Source: Xanthobacteraceae bacterium
GTDB taxonomy: Bacteria; Pseudomonadota; Alphaproteobacteria; Rhizobiales; Xanthobacteraceae
Reading direction: 5' to 3'
NCBI GenBank assembly: GCA_019752575.1
Contig: JAIELW010000013.1
Span: 18,573 to 82,572, forward strand
Length of the DNA stretch: 64,000 nt
Positions 30,130-40,834 of the stretch are shown piece by piece. The notes beneath the pieces are model-generated. The model was given only the letters and a program-made list of their open reading frames with translations. It had not been told where the DNA came from and did no database searches. Position numbers and translations under genes: made by a program. Numbering within the stretch: position 1 is the stretch's first letter; every line of letters begins with the position of its first letter.

Positions 30130-33096
30130 TTAGCCCAGCGCTTCTTCGAGGAATTGCTGCAGTTGCTTCACGTGCATCGACATCAGGCCAGTCGCAGTCG
30201 ATGCCGACGCCGCGCGGCCGACATAGCGCGCCCGCTTGTTTTTGGCACCCACGTTTTCCAGGAGCCATTCGACGTAAGGCTGCACGAAGGCCCAGGCGCC
30301 CTGGTTTTTCGGCTCTTCCTGACACCAGATCACTTCCGCGTTCTTGAAGCGCGAAAGCTCGGTGGTCAGCGCCTTCAGCGGGAACGGATAAAGCTGCTCG
30401 ACCCGCAGGATATAGATGTCGTTCAAGCCCCGCTTTTCGCGCTCTTCATAGAGATCGTAATAGACCTTGCCGGAACACAGCACGACGCGGCGGATCTTCT
30501 CGTCCGCGACGAGCTTGACCGGCTGGTCCTTCAGATATTGCGCGTCGTCCCAGAGAACGCGATGGAACGTTGTTTCCGGCCCAAGCTCGGCGAGCGTCGA
30601 TACCGCACGCTTGTGACGAAGCAGCGACTTCGGCGTCATCAGAATGAGCGGCTTGCGGATATCGCGCTTCAACTGGCGGCGCAGGATGTGGAAGTAGTTC
30701 GCGGGTGTCGTGCAGTTCGCGACCTGCATGTTGTCTTCCGCGCAAAGCTGCAGGAAGCGCTCGAGCCGCGCGGAGGAATGCTCCGGCCCCTGCCCTTCGT
30801 AGCCATGCGGCAAGAGACAGACGAGACCCGACATGCGGAGCCACTTGCGCTCGCCCGAGCAGATGAACTGGTCGAACACGACCTGCGCGCCGTTCGCGAA
30901 ATCGCCGAACTGCGCTTCCCAGAGCGTCAGCGCATTAGGCTCCGAAAGCGAATAGCCGTATTCGAAACCAAGCACGGCTTCTTCCGAAAGCATCGAGTTG
31001 ATGACTTCGTAGACACCTTGTTTTTCGCGAATGTGATTGAATGGCTTGTAGCGGTTCTCATTCACCTGATCGGTCAGCACCGAATGACGCTGCGAGAAGG
31101 TGCCGCGCTCGACATCCTGACCCGACAGGCGAACGCGATGGCCGTCCAGAAGCAGCGTTGAGAACGCGAGCGCTTCGCCGGTTGCCCAATCGATGCCGTT
31201 CCCGCTATCGATCGCTTTCTTGCGATTCTCCAAGAAACGCAGAATCGTCTTGTGCGCGTTGAAGCCTTCCGGAACGGAAGTGATCTGCTTGCCGATTTCT
31301 TTCAGCGTGTTGAGATCGACGCCGGTGTCGCCGCGGCGCGGATCGTCGATTTCTTTCGCGGCCTTCATGCCGGACCAGCGGCCGTCCAGCCAATCGGCTT
31401 TGTTGGCTTTGTAGCTCTGGCCCGCTTCGAACTCGGTTTCCAGCTTCGCGCGCCACTCGGCCTTCATGCCGTCGACTTCGCCGCTCGCGACGACGCCTTC
31501 TTCTTCCAGCTTCTTGCTGTAGAGATCGAGCGTGGACGCGTGCGCGCGGATCTTCTGGTACATCAGCGGCTGCGTGAATGCCGGCTCGTCGCCCTCGTTG
31601 TGGCCGAAGCGGCGATAGCAGAACATGTCGATCACGACCGGCTTGTGGAATTTCATCCGGAATTCGGTCGCGACCTTGGCCACGAACACCACCGCTTCCG
31701 GATCGTCGCCGTTCACGTGGAAGATCGGCGCTTCGATCATCTTCGCAACATCCGACGGATACGGGGACGAGCGCGAGTAACGCGGATTGGTCGTAAAACC
31801 GATCTGGTTGTTGATGATGAAATGGATCGAGCCGCCGGTGCGGTGACCCTTCAGGCCAGAGAGGCCGAAACATTCCGCGACCACGCCCTGGCCCGCGAAG
31901 GCGGCGTCGCCGTGGATCAAGAGCGGCATCGCCGAGATGCGGTCTTCCGGCTTGTCGCCGAACAAATCCTGCTTCGCGCGCACTTTGCCGAGCACCACAG
32001 GATCGACGATCTCGAGATGCGACGGGTTCGCGGTCAGCGAAAGATGAACTTCGTTGCCGTCGAACTCGCGGTCCGAGGAAGCGCCTAAGTGGTACTTCAC
32101 GTCGCCGGAGCCTTCGACCTCGGTCGGCGTCGCGGAGCCGCCCTTGAATTCGTGGAAGATCGCGCGATGCGGCTTCGCCATGACTTGCGAGAGCACGTTC
32201 AGGCGGCCGCGATGGGCCATGCCGAGCACGATCTCTTTGCAGCCGAGCGCGCCCGAGCGCTTGATGATCTGCTCCATCGCCGGGATCATCGCTTCGCCGC
32301 CGTCAAGGCCGAAGCGCTTGGTGCCGGTGTATTTCACGTCGATGAACTTCTCGAAGCCTTCGGCCTCGATCAGCTTGTTCAAAATCGCGCGCTTGCCTTC
32401 GCGCGTGAACGTAATTTCTTTGTCCGGACCTTCGATCCGTTCCTGCAACCACGCCTTCTCTTCCGGATCGGACATATGCATGAATTCGATGCCGATGGTC
32501 TGGCAATAGGTGCGCCGCAGGATCTGGACCATCTCGCGCACGCTCGCGAATTCGAGCCCGAGCACGTGATCGATGAAAATCTTCCGGTCCAGATCGGCTT
32601 CGGTGAAGCCGTAAGACGCGGGATCGAGTTCGGGATGCGGGACTTCCGGCTCCAGGCCCAAGGGATCGAGCTTGGCTTCGAGATGGCCGCGCATGCGGAA
32701 CGCGCGGATCATCATCAGTGCCTTGACCGAGTCGCGCGTCGCCTGCTGCACGTCGGCTTCGGAAAGCTCGACGCCCTTCGATGCCGCCTTGCCTTTGATC
32801 TTTTGGCCGACCGCGATTTCGGTCGCGGCCCAGTTGCCGTCGAGTGCTGCGACCAGTTCGCCGTTCGCGATCAAGGGCCAGCCCGGCTTCTTCCACGACG
32901 GGCCTTTCGCGCTCTTTTCGATCGCGGTCCGGTCGTCGCCCTTCATCTGCTCGAAGAATGCGCGCCAGCTTTCGTCTACCGACGATGGATTCTTTTCGTA
33001 TCGGGCGTAGAGATCTTCGATATAGGCGGCGTTGCCGCCATCAAGGAAAGAGGAGTTCAGAAAGCCTTGGTTGCTTGCTTCGCGTGCCATGTTCAT
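30130..33096 (-). CDS. sucA: 2-Oxoglutarate dehydrogenase E1
   Basis: 988 residues from the ATG at 33096; the ATG two codons later (33090), with GGGA just upstream, is equally possible. It begins with the E2-interacting segment (FLNSSFLDGGNAAYIEDLY) and has the thiamine diphosphate regions MAHRGRLNVL, IHGDAAFAGQG and NNQIGFTTNP, then HNEGDEPAFTQP. It decarboxylates 2-oxoglutarate and passes succinyl to SucB. A 6-bp hairpin (CGGACG/CGTCCG, 33099-33114) lies three bases before the start in the mRNA. Confidence 0.96.
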   Translation of the reverse strand: MNMAREASNQGFLNSSFLDGGNAAYIEDLYARYEKNPSSVDESWRAFFEQMKGDDRTAIEKSAKGPSWKKPGWPLIANGELVAALDGNWAATEIAVGQKIKGKAASKGVELSEADVQQATRDSVKALMMIRAFRMRGHLEAKLDPLGLEPEVPHPELDPASYGFTEADLDRKIFIDHVLGLEFASVREMVQILRRTYCQTIGIEFMHMSDPEEKAWLQERIEGPDKEITFTREGKRAILNKLIEAEGFEKFIDVKYTGTKRFGLDGGEAMIPAMEQIIKRSGALGCKEIVLGMAHRGRLNVLSQVMAKPHRAIFHEFKGGSATPTEVEGSGDVKYHLGASSDREFDGNEVHLSLTANPSHLEIVDPVVLGKVRAKQDLFGDKPEDRISAMPLLIHGDAAFAGQGVVAECFGLSGLKGHRTGGSIHFIINNQIGFTTNPRYSRSSPYPSDVAKMIEAPIFHVNGDDPEAVVFVAKVATEFRMKFHKPVVIDMFCYRRFGHNEGDEPAFTQPLMYQKIRAHASTLDLYSKKLEEEGVVASGEVDGMKAEWRAKLETEFEAGQSYKANKADWLDGRWSGMKAAKEIDDPRRGDTGVDLNTLKEIGKQITSVPEGFNAHKTILRFLENRKKAIDSGNGIDWATGEALAFSTLLLDGHRVRLSGQDVERGTFSQRHSVLTDQVNENRYKPFNHIREKQGVYEVINSMLSEEAVLGFEYGYSLSEPNALTLWEAQFGDFANGAQVVFDQFICSGERKWLRMSGLVCLLPHGYEGQGPEHSSARLERFLQLCAEDNMQVANCTTPANYFHILRRQLKRDIRKPLILMTPKSLLRHKRAVSTLAELGPETTFHRVLWDDAQYLKDQPVKLVADEKIRRVVLCSGKVYYDLYEEREKRGLNDIYILRVEQLYPFPLKALTTELSRFKNAEVIWCQEEPKNQGAWAFVQPYVEWLLENVGAKNKRARYVGRAASASTATGLMSMHVKQLQQFLEEALG

Positions 33097-33296
33097 CCCG
33101 GACGAAAACGTCCGCCATTTGCGCGCCTGCCGACAGGGCCGCGCTGCCATTTCTATGCCTACATAGGACTTCGAAAATATGAGGAAACGAGGTCCTATCA
33201 GGCCCCCGCGCCGCGCAGGGCTCTTTTAATGGGCCGAGGCCCCGCGCTCAATATAAGAAGGCGTCCGTAACGGATGATTTAAGAGCCGGGAAAACG

Positions 33297-33386
33297 AAAA
33301 CGGGCGCCACCGATCTCGGGTTTACCCGAGATCGGCACTACTAATGACCAAGTCGGGTAAGCCCGACTTGGTATAGCGCCCGTTTC
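33297..33386. repeat. Compound element: two hairpins inside a terminator loop, copy 1
   Basis: Outer arms AAACGGGCGC (33298-33307) and GCGCCCGTTT (33376-33385) enclose two perfect hairpins. Hairpin 1 is an 11-bp stem, 33310-33320 with 33325-33335, loop TTTA. Hairpin 2 is a 10-bp stem, 33348-33357 with 33362-33371, loop TAAG. The linker is CACTACTAATGA. On the minus strand it lies 27 bases after the sucD stop and is followed by TTTTCGTTTT, so it can end sucCD transcription before sucA. A second copy is at 58248-58338. Confidence 0.85.
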
Positions 33387-33412
33387 GTAAGCATTTTTGG
33401 GATTTCGGCCGA

Positions 33413-34297
33413 TCAACCCTTGAGGACTTCGACCAGGGTCTTGGCGAGCCGCGCGGGCGATTGCGAGACCTTGATACCGGCGGCTTCCATCGCCTCTATT
33501 TTCGAATCTGCCCCGCCCTTGCCGCCCGAGATGATCGCGCCGGCATGACCCATGCGGCGGCCCGGAGGCGCGGTACGGCCCGCGATGAAGCCGGCCATCG
33601 GCTTCTTGCGGCCGCGCTTCGCCTCGTCCTTCAAAAACTGCGCGGCATCCTCTTCGGCCGAGCCGCCGATTTCGCCGATCATAACGATCGCTTCGGTCTT
33701 CGGGTCGCCGAGGAATTTTTCCAGGACATCGATGAATTCGGTGCCCTTCACCGGATCGCCGCCGATGCCGACACAGGTGGTCTGACCCAAACCTTCGGCA
33801 GTGGTCTGGAACACCGCTTCGTAGGTGAGCGTCCCGGAGCGCGACACGATGCCGACTTTGCCTGGCTTATGAATGTGGCCGGGCATGATGCCGATCTTGC
33901 ATTCGCCGGGCGTAATTACGCCGGGGCAGTTCGGCCCGAGAAGCCGCGACTTCGAGCCCGCTAGCGAGCGCTTCACCCGCACCATGTCGAGCACGGGCAC
34001 GCCCTCGGTAATCGTCACGATCAGCGGAATTTCCGCATCGATCGCTTCGCAGATCGCGTCCGCGCAACCCGAAGGCGGCACATAGATCACGCTCGCGTCC
34101 GCGCCGGTCGCCTCGCGCGCTTCGCGCACGGTGTTGAAGACCGGAAGGTTGAGGTGTTTCGTGCCGCCTTTGCCGGGCGCGACACCGCCGACCATCTTGG
34201 TGCCGTAGGCGATCGCCTGTTCGGTGTGGAACGAGCCGGTCTTGCCGGTCATGCCTTGGGTCAGAACCTTCGTGTTTTTGTCGACGAGGATCGCCAT
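33413..34297 (-). CDS. sucD: Succinyl-CoA synthetase alpha subunit
   Basis: 294 residues. A CoA-binding Rossmann domain ([25 protein letters not shown]) comes first, then the ligase domain with the phosphorylated His251 in [10 protein letters not shown]. It makes ATP or GTP from succinyl-CoA. The ATG is one base past the sucC stop. Confidence 0.97.
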   Translation of the reverse strand: MAILVDKNTKVLTQGMTGKTGSFHTEQAIAYGTKMVGGVAPGKGGTKHLNLPVFNTVREAREATGADASVIYVPPSGCADAICEAIDAEIPLIVTITEGVPVLDMVRVKRSLAGSKSRLLGPNCPGVITPGECKIGIMPGHIHKPGKVGIVSRSGTLTYEAVFQTTAEGLGQTTCVGIGGDPVKGTEFIDVLEKFLGDPKTEAIVMIGEIGGSAEEDAAQFLKDEAKRGRKKPMAGFIAGRTAPPGRRMGHAGAIISGGKGGADSKIEAMEAAGIKVSQSPARLAKTLVEVLKG

Positions 34298-34298
34298 C

Positions 34299-35468
34299 TC
34301 ACTTGCCTCCCTTCAACGCCTTCACGATTTTCTGTGCGGCGTCGTCGAGATCGTCGGCGGAGACGACGTTCAATCCCGATTCGTTGATGATTTTCTTGCC
34401 CTGTTCGACGTTAGTACCTTCCAGCCGAACGACGAGCGGCACTTTCAAGCCGACTTCCTTCACGGCCGTCACCACGCCCTGCGCGATGACATCGCACTTC
34501 ATGATGCCGCCGAAGATATTGACCAGAATGCCCTTCACGTTTGGATCGGAGGTGATGATCTTGAACGCGGCGGTGACCTTCTCGGTGGTGGCGCCGCCGC
34601 CGACGTCGAGGAAGTTCGCGGGCGCCTCGCCGTAGAGCTTGATGATATCCATGGTCGCCATGGCGAGGCCCGCGCCGTTCACCATGCAGCCGATGCTGCC
34701 GTCGAGCGCGATATAGGAGAGATCGTATTTCGACGCTTCGATCTCTTTCGGGTCTTCTTCCGTGAGATCGCGCAGCTCCATGATGTCCGGGTGGCGATAG
34801 AGCGCGTTGCTATCGAAGCCGACTTTGGCGTCGAGACAGATCAGCTTGTTGTCTTTCGTGACAACCAGCGGATTGATTTCCAAGAGGCTCATGTCTTTCG
34901 CGGTGAAAGCCGCATAGAGCTTGTTCGCCATGTTCTCGGCTTGCTTCGCAAGATCGCCCTCGAGCTTCAGCGCGTTTGCAACGCGGCGGCCATGATGGGG
35001 CATGATCCCGGTCGCGGCATCGACGGAGAAAGTCACGATCTTCTCCGGGGTGTCGTGCGCGACTTCTTCGATGTTCATGCCGCCTTCGGTCGAAACCACG
35101 AACGCGATGCGCGAAGTTTCGCGGTCGACCAGCATCGAAAGATAGAATTCTTTCGCGATCGCCGAACCTTCTTCGACATAGAGGCGATTGACTTGCTTGC
35201 CGGCGGGGCCGGTCTGGTGCGTCACCAGCGTGGAGCCGAGGATGCGCTTGGCTTCCTTCTCGACGTCCTCGACGGATTTCACGACCTTGACGCCGCCGGC
35301 CTTGCCGCGGCCGCCGGCGTGAATCTGCGCCTTTACGACCCATACCGGGCCGCCGAGTTTTTTCGCGGCAGCGACGGCTTCTGCAACCGAAAGCGCCGGA
35401 AGGCCATACGCGACGGGTACGCCGAACTCGCGAAGAACCGCCTTGCCTTGATATTCGTGGATGTTCAT
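34299..35468 (-). CDS. sucC: Succinyl-CoA synthetase beta subunit
   Basis: 389 residues. The N-terminal ATP-grasp domain ([34 protein letters not shown]) and the C-terminal flavodoxin-like domain ([16 protein letters not shown]) are complete, with the [10 protein letters not shown] loop. It forms the synthetase with SucD. It follows mdh by 27 bases on the same strand. Confidence 0.97.
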   Translation of the reverse strand: MNIHEYQGKAVLREFGVPVAYGLPALSVAEAVAAAKKLGGPVWVVKAQIHAGGRGKAGGVKVVKSVEDVEKEAKRILGSTLVTHQTGPAGKQVNRLYVEEGSAIAKEFYLSMLVDRETSRIAFVVSTEGGMNIEEVAHDTPEKIVTFSVDAATGIMPHHGRRVANALKLEGDLAKQAENMANKLYAAFTAKDMSLLEINPLVVTKDNKLICLDAKVGFDSNALYRHPDIMELRDLTEEDPKEIEASKYDLSYIALDGSIGCMVNGAGLAMATMDIIKLYGEAPANFLDVGGGATTEKVTAAFKIITSDPNVKGILVNIFGGIMKCDVIAQGVVTAVKEVGLKVPLVVRLEGTNVEQGKKIINESGLNVVSADDLDDAAQKIVKALKGGK

Positions 35469-35495
35469 CGCGAGCCTTGTCCCCCTTGGATTGTT

Positions 35496-36503
<1,008 letters not shown>

Positions 36504-36551
36504 TTATCCATTTGACGGGGGCACTGCAACAAGACCTCGGGCTTATCCGCC

Positions 36552-36576
36552 CTGCTGATATACATAATACCAGCAG
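36552..36576. promoter_or_regulatory. AT-rich dyad upstream of mdh
   Basis: CTGCTG (36552-36557) and CAGCAG (36571-36576) flank the AT-rich core ATATACATAATAC, with further internal symmetry. It lies 91 bases upstream of the mdh start in a GC-rich genome, and the core could hold a -10 element (TATTAT on the minus strand). Operator or promoter role is inference. Confidence 0.35.
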
Positions 36577-36688
36577 CTAACTTCAGGTCCGTCTAGGCAG
36601 AAAACGCATAAGCGGCGCAGCAAAAGTCGCTGCGGTGCGTGTTCTTTCTGGCCGATTGAACGCTTCGATTGTGAACGCGCAGCGACGC

Positions 36689-37834
36689 TTAGTTCTTTAC
36701 GGGACCCGCATGCCCGTGCGGTAGCGCCAGATACTCGGTCGAGCCCATTTCGATAAGCCGCGAACTGGTGCGCTTGAATTCGGTGGCTTCGATGGTGCCC
36801 TCGCCCTGATAAATCTCGTCGCGCTCGGCGGCGGCGGAAGCGACCAGCTTCACAGCGTTGTCGTAGAGCGCGTCGATCAACAGGATGAACCGCTTGGCCT
36901 CGTTCCTCTGCGCCGGGCTCATCACCGGAATGTCCTCGATCACGACGGTATGGAAGTTGTGCGCGATCTGCACGAAGTCGGCGGCACCGAGCGGCTGGTG
37001 ACAGAGATCGGCGAAATCGAAGCGCGCGGCACCGCTACCCGCGAACGGAATCCGGATGCTCCGCCCGCGATAGGACAGTTCCACCGGTGCCCCGCGCTCG
37101 CGGCCCGCGAGCTTGCGCCAGACTTCGTCGATCTGCTGCTGCGCCTCGCGGTCGGCCGGCACGTGCCACATCTGCGTGCCGGAAAGCTTTTCGAGCCGGT
37201 AGTCCGTGCGGGCTGCGAGGTTGATGGCATCGCACCTCTCCCGCAGCAGCTTCACGAACGGCAGGAACAGCGCGCGGTTGAGCCCCTCTTTATATAAGTC
37301 GTCCGGCGGCACGTTCGACGTCGCGACCACCACCACGCCGCGCTCGAACAGACGCTCGAACAGACGCGACAGAACCATCGCATCGGCAATGTCGTTCACA
37401 TGAAATTCGTCGAAGCAGAGCAATAGTGCTTCATCGGCGAGTTCGCTTGCGACCGGCGCGATCGGATCGCCGTCCTTCGTCTTGTCTTCCTTCATCGCCT
37501 GGCGGACCAGATGCACGCGGTCGTGCACGTCGGCCATGAACTCGTGGAAGTGCGCGCGGCGCTTTTTCTCGACCTTCGCCGTCTCGAAGAAGAGATCCAT
37601 CAGCATGGTCTTGCCGCGGCCGACGTCGCCCCAGATATAAAGACCGCGCGGCGCCGCCGACTTCGGTCCCCGCGCCATCAACCAGCCGAGCGAAGACGAC
37701 TTCGACGCGCGCTTATAGTTCGCGAGTTCGTCCTGCAATTTCTGAAGCCGATCGGCGGCGCGCGCCTGCGCCGGGTCCCGCTCGAGCGCGCCGTTTTCGA
37801 CCAATCCCGCATAGCGTTCGGCAATTCCCGGCAT
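36689..37834 (-). CDS. zapE: Cell division protein ZapE (AFG1-like ATPase)
   Basis: 381 residues. Walker A GDVGRGKT is at 69-76, Walker B is LLCFDEFHVNDIADAM, and the arginine-finger segment VVATSNVPPDDLYKEGLNR is present; FADLCHQPLGAADF near the end is the AFG1 signature. It is a peripheral ATPase acting at the division ring. Position just upstream of mdh is common in rhizobia. Start at 37834. Confidence 0.93.
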   Translation of the reverse strand: MPGIAERYAGLVENGALERDPAQARAADRLQKLQDELANYKRASKSSSLGWLMARGPKSAAPRGLYIWGDVGRGKTMLMDLFFETAKVEKKRRAHFHEFMADVHDRVHLVRQAMKEDKTKDGDPIAPVASELADEALLLCFDEFHVNDIADAMVLSRLFERLFERGVVVVATSNVPPDDLYKEGLNRALFLPFVKLLRERCDAINLAARTDYRLEKLSGTQMWHVPADREAQQQIDEVWRKLAGRERGAPVELSYRGRSIRIPFAGSGAARFDFADLCHQPLGAADFVQIAHNFHTVVIEDIPVMSPAQRNEAKRFILLIDALYDNAVKLVASAAAERDEIYQGEGTIEATEFKRTSSRLIEMGSTEYLALPHGHAGPVKN

Positions 37835-38167
37835 GCGAGCGGGCGGCCTTTCTCTCGATTCAAGATGAGCCGGACCTAACCTTGCGGAGGAGAAACGGGC
37901 AAGGCGTGGCGATTGGGCTATTTCGCAGATGCAGCACGGCTCTGCGAACAGCGCATTAGGGACTAATTAACCCGCCTCGCTATCTAAAATACACATTATG
38001 CAACAATACTTTAGGCCAAACAGCACTCCGCCCCGCTTTCGCCCATGGGTTGTCATCAAGCCGCTACGCGAAGCCTTCAGGGTTGCAAATTGCTGCACTG
38101 CACATACATGGTTTCCGTGAACGGAAGGCAGGCCGCGATTCGACGCCTGCCTGCTGAGGATTGAACG
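37835..38167. other. Noncoding gap between zapE and GNAT
   Basis: 333 bases between divergent genes. No convincing reading frame. The stretch about 37960-38010 is AT-rich for this genome (TAATTAACCC, ATCTAAAATACACATTATG) and is the likely promoter zone. Confidence 0.4.
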
Positions 38168-38749
38168 ATGACGACGAACATGAAGGCAAACGCGCAAATC
38201 TCTTTCCGGAAGCTCTGGGCCAGCGATGCCATGGCGCTGCGGGTGCATCTTCTGCGCCTCGATCCGGAGAGCCGGCGCATGCGCTTCGGCACGCCGGTCA
38301 CCGACTATTTCATCGAGCACTACGCGCAGAACGCGCTGGGCTCGCACTCGATCGCGCATGGCTATTTCGTGGACGGCGTGTTGCGCGGGGTCGCCGAGCT
38401 GCGCGGTTTTCGCGGCGTTGCTGGCGGCGAGGCAGAAGCGGCCTTCAGCGTGGAGAACGACTTTCAGAATAAGGGTATCGGCACCGAATTATTCGGCCGC
38501 ACCGTTCTGGCCGCGCGAAACCGGGGTATTTCCAAGCTTTTCGTGAACTTTCTCTCCCAGAACGCGCGGATGCAGGCGATCGCGAAGAAGTTCGACGCCG
38601 TTGTTACTTACGACTCCGATGGCGGACACGCGCAGATCGAGGCGCCGCGCGCAAACGCGCTCTCCATCTGGAAGGAAGCGCTCACCGACGGCCAGGATCT
38701 CGCCGATTCGGTGATGCAGACGCATTCCCGCGCGCTTCGCTCGGCGTAA
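38168..38749 (+). CDS. GNAT family N-acetyltransferase
   Basis: 193 residues. The start FRKLWASDAMALRVHLLRLDPESRRMRFG matches acetyltransferases that act with or near acyl-CoA ligases; the central FSVENDFQNKGIGTELFGR holds the acetyl-CoA loop (QNKGIG) and the C-terminal half has NFLSQNARMQAIAKKF. Substrate unknown. ATG at 38168 chosen; GAGG lies 9-12 bases upstream. Confidence 0.87.
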   Translation: MTTNMKANAQISFRKLWASDAMALRVHLLRLDPESRRMRFGTPVTDYFIEHYAQNALGSHSIAHGYFVDGVLRGVAELRGFRGVAGGEAEAAFSVENDFQNKGIGTELFGRTVLAARNRGISKLFVNFLSQNARMQAIAKKFDAVVTYDSDGGHAQIEAPRANALSIWKEALTDGQDLADSVMQTHSRALRSA

Positions 38750-39371
38750 AGACGCGCTCCCGGCCGTTCCGATTCGTTAAAAGAGTATTGCGCGCACTTT
38801 CCGGCGCAATTCGCGTTCGTTCGCAACGCGGAAAAACGAATCACTTGGCGCGAATCAGTGCGCGTTTTGTCAAAAAATGACTCGCAGTTGCGTTTCAGGC
38901 GCTCGTTTTCGCGCGCCTGTGAATAATTTTTTCAAGAGGGTTAAACGATTCCGCGCAGGAATCTTTTTGGATTCGCACGGCAAAGAAACGAGAATCGCGG
39001 CGCAAAATCGCGGCTTTGCTAACTTACTGAAAGTTCGAGCGTTTTCTTTTCAATTCAAGCGGCGCTGGGAGTTTCGGTTGTCAATCGAAAACTGTTTTTG
39101 GATTCGAGTTTCCGAACGCAACACCTCGTAGATGAACGCGCAAACACACACGATATCTGCTCCCCCTATTGGCAAACGACAAATGCATGCGCGATATGTC
39201 GCTGCCGGTTGTTTGATTCGGAAGCGAATGCCCAGGAGCGACTCAACAAGTCCCATGATGGGTATCTTCGGGATCGAACCGAAGGAAACTTCAAAACCGC
39301 GCCGCACGAGGGAATCGAAAGCTAAATCCGGTTCTGACGCGCGCAACCCAACATCCGCCAAGAGGCATATC
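38750..39371. other. Long leader or noncoding region before a Lys-rich micropeptide
   Basis: 622 bases with no convincing gene. It has more A+T than its neighbours and repeats the hexamer GATTCG or its complement CGAATC at least six times (near 38777, 38837, 38852, 38947, 38969, 39101), with T-rich runs such as AATAATTTTTTC. Short frames (for example 84 codons from 38877) lack a ribosome site and look spurious. It may be a long 5' leader or hold a small RNA. Confidence 0.4.
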
Positions 39372-39452
39372 ATGGCAAAACGTCGTAAGAAGGCGAAGAA
39401 GGCGAAGAAGGCGAAAAAGTCCAAGAAGCGTCGCAAGAAGAAGGCGATGTAA
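39372..39452 (+). CDS. 26-residue Lys/Arg-rich micropeptide
   Basis: ATG at 39372 has AAGAGG ten bases upstream, and the frame ends in TAA after 26 residues. The peptide is almost only K, R, A and S: MAKRRKKAKK and so on, 19 basic residues of 26. It resembles a free histone H1-type tail and may bind nucleic acid (inference). A longer in-frame reading from 39132 exists, but it lacks a ribosome site and has mixed composition, so the short start is preferred. Confidence 0.6.
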   Translation: MAKRRKKAKKAKKAKKSKKRRKKKAM

Positions 39453-39530
39453 CTCTTCGCTATTCGCGATTAGTTTTCGATGGCCGTATGCCGCAAGGCA
39501 TGCGGCCATCAACTTTTTGAGGCGTCCGCA

Positions 39531-39920
39531 TCACGCGTGTCTGTGGCAGACCGCTTCGATGTTGTGCCCGTCGGGATCGAGCACGAAGGCGCCGTAATAG
39601 TTCTTGTGATAATGCGCGCGGATACCCGGCGCGCCGTTGTCCTTGCCGCCGGCCGCGAGTGCCGCCTCATAGAATGCATCGACAATCGCGCGGCTCTCGA
39701 CCACGATCGCGACGTGGATGGGCTTCGCCAGACCGCCTTCGGCGCCAATCCAGAAATCGGGTTTATTGTCTTTCCCAAATCCGCAGGCCTCGGCCCCGCT
39801 CGGATTAGTCTCCGCTGGCACTTCCATGATCAACGAGTAGCCTAGCGGCGCGAGTGCTTTCTCGTAGAACGCTTTCGACTTCGCGTAATCGGAAACCGGA
39901 AAGCCGACGTGATCGATCAT
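39531..39920 (-). CDS. VOC (glyoxalase/bleomycin-resistance) family protein
   Basis: 129 residues from the ATG at 39920 (MIDHVGFPVSDYAKSKAFYEKAL seen as MIDHVGFPVSDY). Two beta-alpha-beta-beta-beta modules are visible; candidate metal ligands are His4, His70 and the Glu in GHNIEAVCH near the end. The family includes glyoxalase I-like enzymes and dioxygenases; substrate unknown. Single gene, divergent from the next exported protein. Confidence 0.87.
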   Translation of the reverse strand: MIDHVGFPVSDYAKSKAFYEKALAPLGYSLIMEVPAETNPSGAEACGFGKDNKPDFWIGAEGGLAKPIHVAIVVESRAIVDAFYEAALAAGGKDNGAPGIRAHYHKNYYGAFVLDPDGHNIEAVCHRHA

Positions 39921-40090
39921 GCTGTGCGCTCCTCTGGTGCCGGGTTCCAATAATTGAATCGCTTTTGCGGAATTTCGGCAACACAGGAAATTTTTCCGTC
40001 TTCACGGAAAGTTTGTTTGCCGGGCCACATTCGCGGCCAGATTTTCGCGAGAGTGCGCTCTCGTTCAATCAAACTTATTCAGGAGTGGCG

Positions 40091-40387
40091 ATGATGAAAC
40101 GCTTTGCTTTGACCACCGCATTTGCTCTCGCAACGATGACGGCGGCCCACGCCCAGCAGGTCGGCGTGCCGGTCTGCGACGACTTCCTGACCAAGTACGA
40201 AGCCTGCGTTACGACCAAAATCCCGGCCGCGCAGCAGGCGACTTTCAAATCCTCGCTCGACCAGACCCGCAAGGCCTGGGCTGACGCGGCGAAAAACCCG
40301 ACCGCGAAGGCCGTGCTCGAGTCTTCATGCAAGCAGACCGCCGACCAGCTGAAGCAGACGCTCGCCGCTTATAACTGCGCTTTCTGA
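40091..40387 (+). CDS. Small exported four-cysteine protein
   Basis: 98 residues from the ATG at 40091, with AGGAG seven bases upstream. A signal peptide ends AAHAQQ (about residue 22). The mature part is helical with four cysteines (VPVCDD, YEACVT, SSCKQT, YNCAF), likely two disulfides in the periplasm. I do not recognise the family. It stands alone and is followed by a strong terminator. Confidence 0.65.
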   Translation: MMKRFALTTAFALATMTAAHAQQVGVPVCDDFLTKYEACVTTKIPAAQQATFKSSLDQTRKAWADAAKNPTAKAVLESSCKQTADQLKQTLAAYNCAF

Positions 40388-40406
40388 TTAAACTCCGGTG
40401 CAAGAC

Positions 40407-40440
40407 CGAGAACGGCGCCACAAGGCGCCGTTCTCGTTAA
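40407..40440 (+). terminator. Intrinsic terminator
   Basis: Perfect 13-bp stem CGAGAACGGCGCC (40407-40419) / GGCGCCGTTCTCG (40424-40436) with loop ACAA, 20 bases after the exported protein stop, followed by TTAATAAG. Confidence 0.8.
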
Positions 40441-40525
40441 TAAGATTTCGGAATTCGCGTTACCCAGTCCTTAACCGGCGATCGCGTATCGAAAGCGCTA
40501 TCGATTCTAGGATTGCGGACGCTTC

Positions 40526-40816
40526 ATGCGTTCTTTCTTGCGCGTCTTTTTCGTGTTCTGGATCGCCGCTGCCGCGCTCGTCGTGGTGGCGCTGGCGCTT
40601 GCCGCGCTCAAGGCGGTCGCGCTCGTGGCTTCCGCATCGCTTTATAACGCGCTCTTACCGGTCGTGCCCGGCGGCGGGACTTTGGCCTGGCTCGTCTGGG
40701 GCCTCGTCCTCGGCGTTGTGATCCTGCCGGTATTTGCGTCCTGCGTCGTGATCGTGCTCGGCATTTCGCGCATGCTGAAGGGCTGGCCCTTCCGCGCACG
40801 CCGCAGCATCGACTGA
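40526..40816 (+). CDS. Small two-span membrane protein
   Basis: 96 residues with two long hydrophobic segments (about 5-38 and 50-80) separated by a Gly/Pro-rich turn (VPGGGTL), and a basic C-terminus (FRARRS). No catalytic or binding motif is seen. Convergent with sdhB; both ends share the inverted repeat ACGCGCC/GGCGCGT. Function unknown. Confidence 0.6.
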   Translation: MRSFLRVFFVFWIAAAALVVVALALAALKAVALVASASLYNALLPVVPGGGTLAWLVWGLVLGVVILPVFASCVVIVLGISRMLKGWPFRARRSID

Positions 40817-40834
40817 ACGAAAAACGCGCCGCGC

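Noticed and set aside
38877..39131. 84-codon plus-strand frame
   Set aside because: No ribosome site, no signal, Phe/Arg-rich composition like a shadow; region better seen as leader or noncoding.
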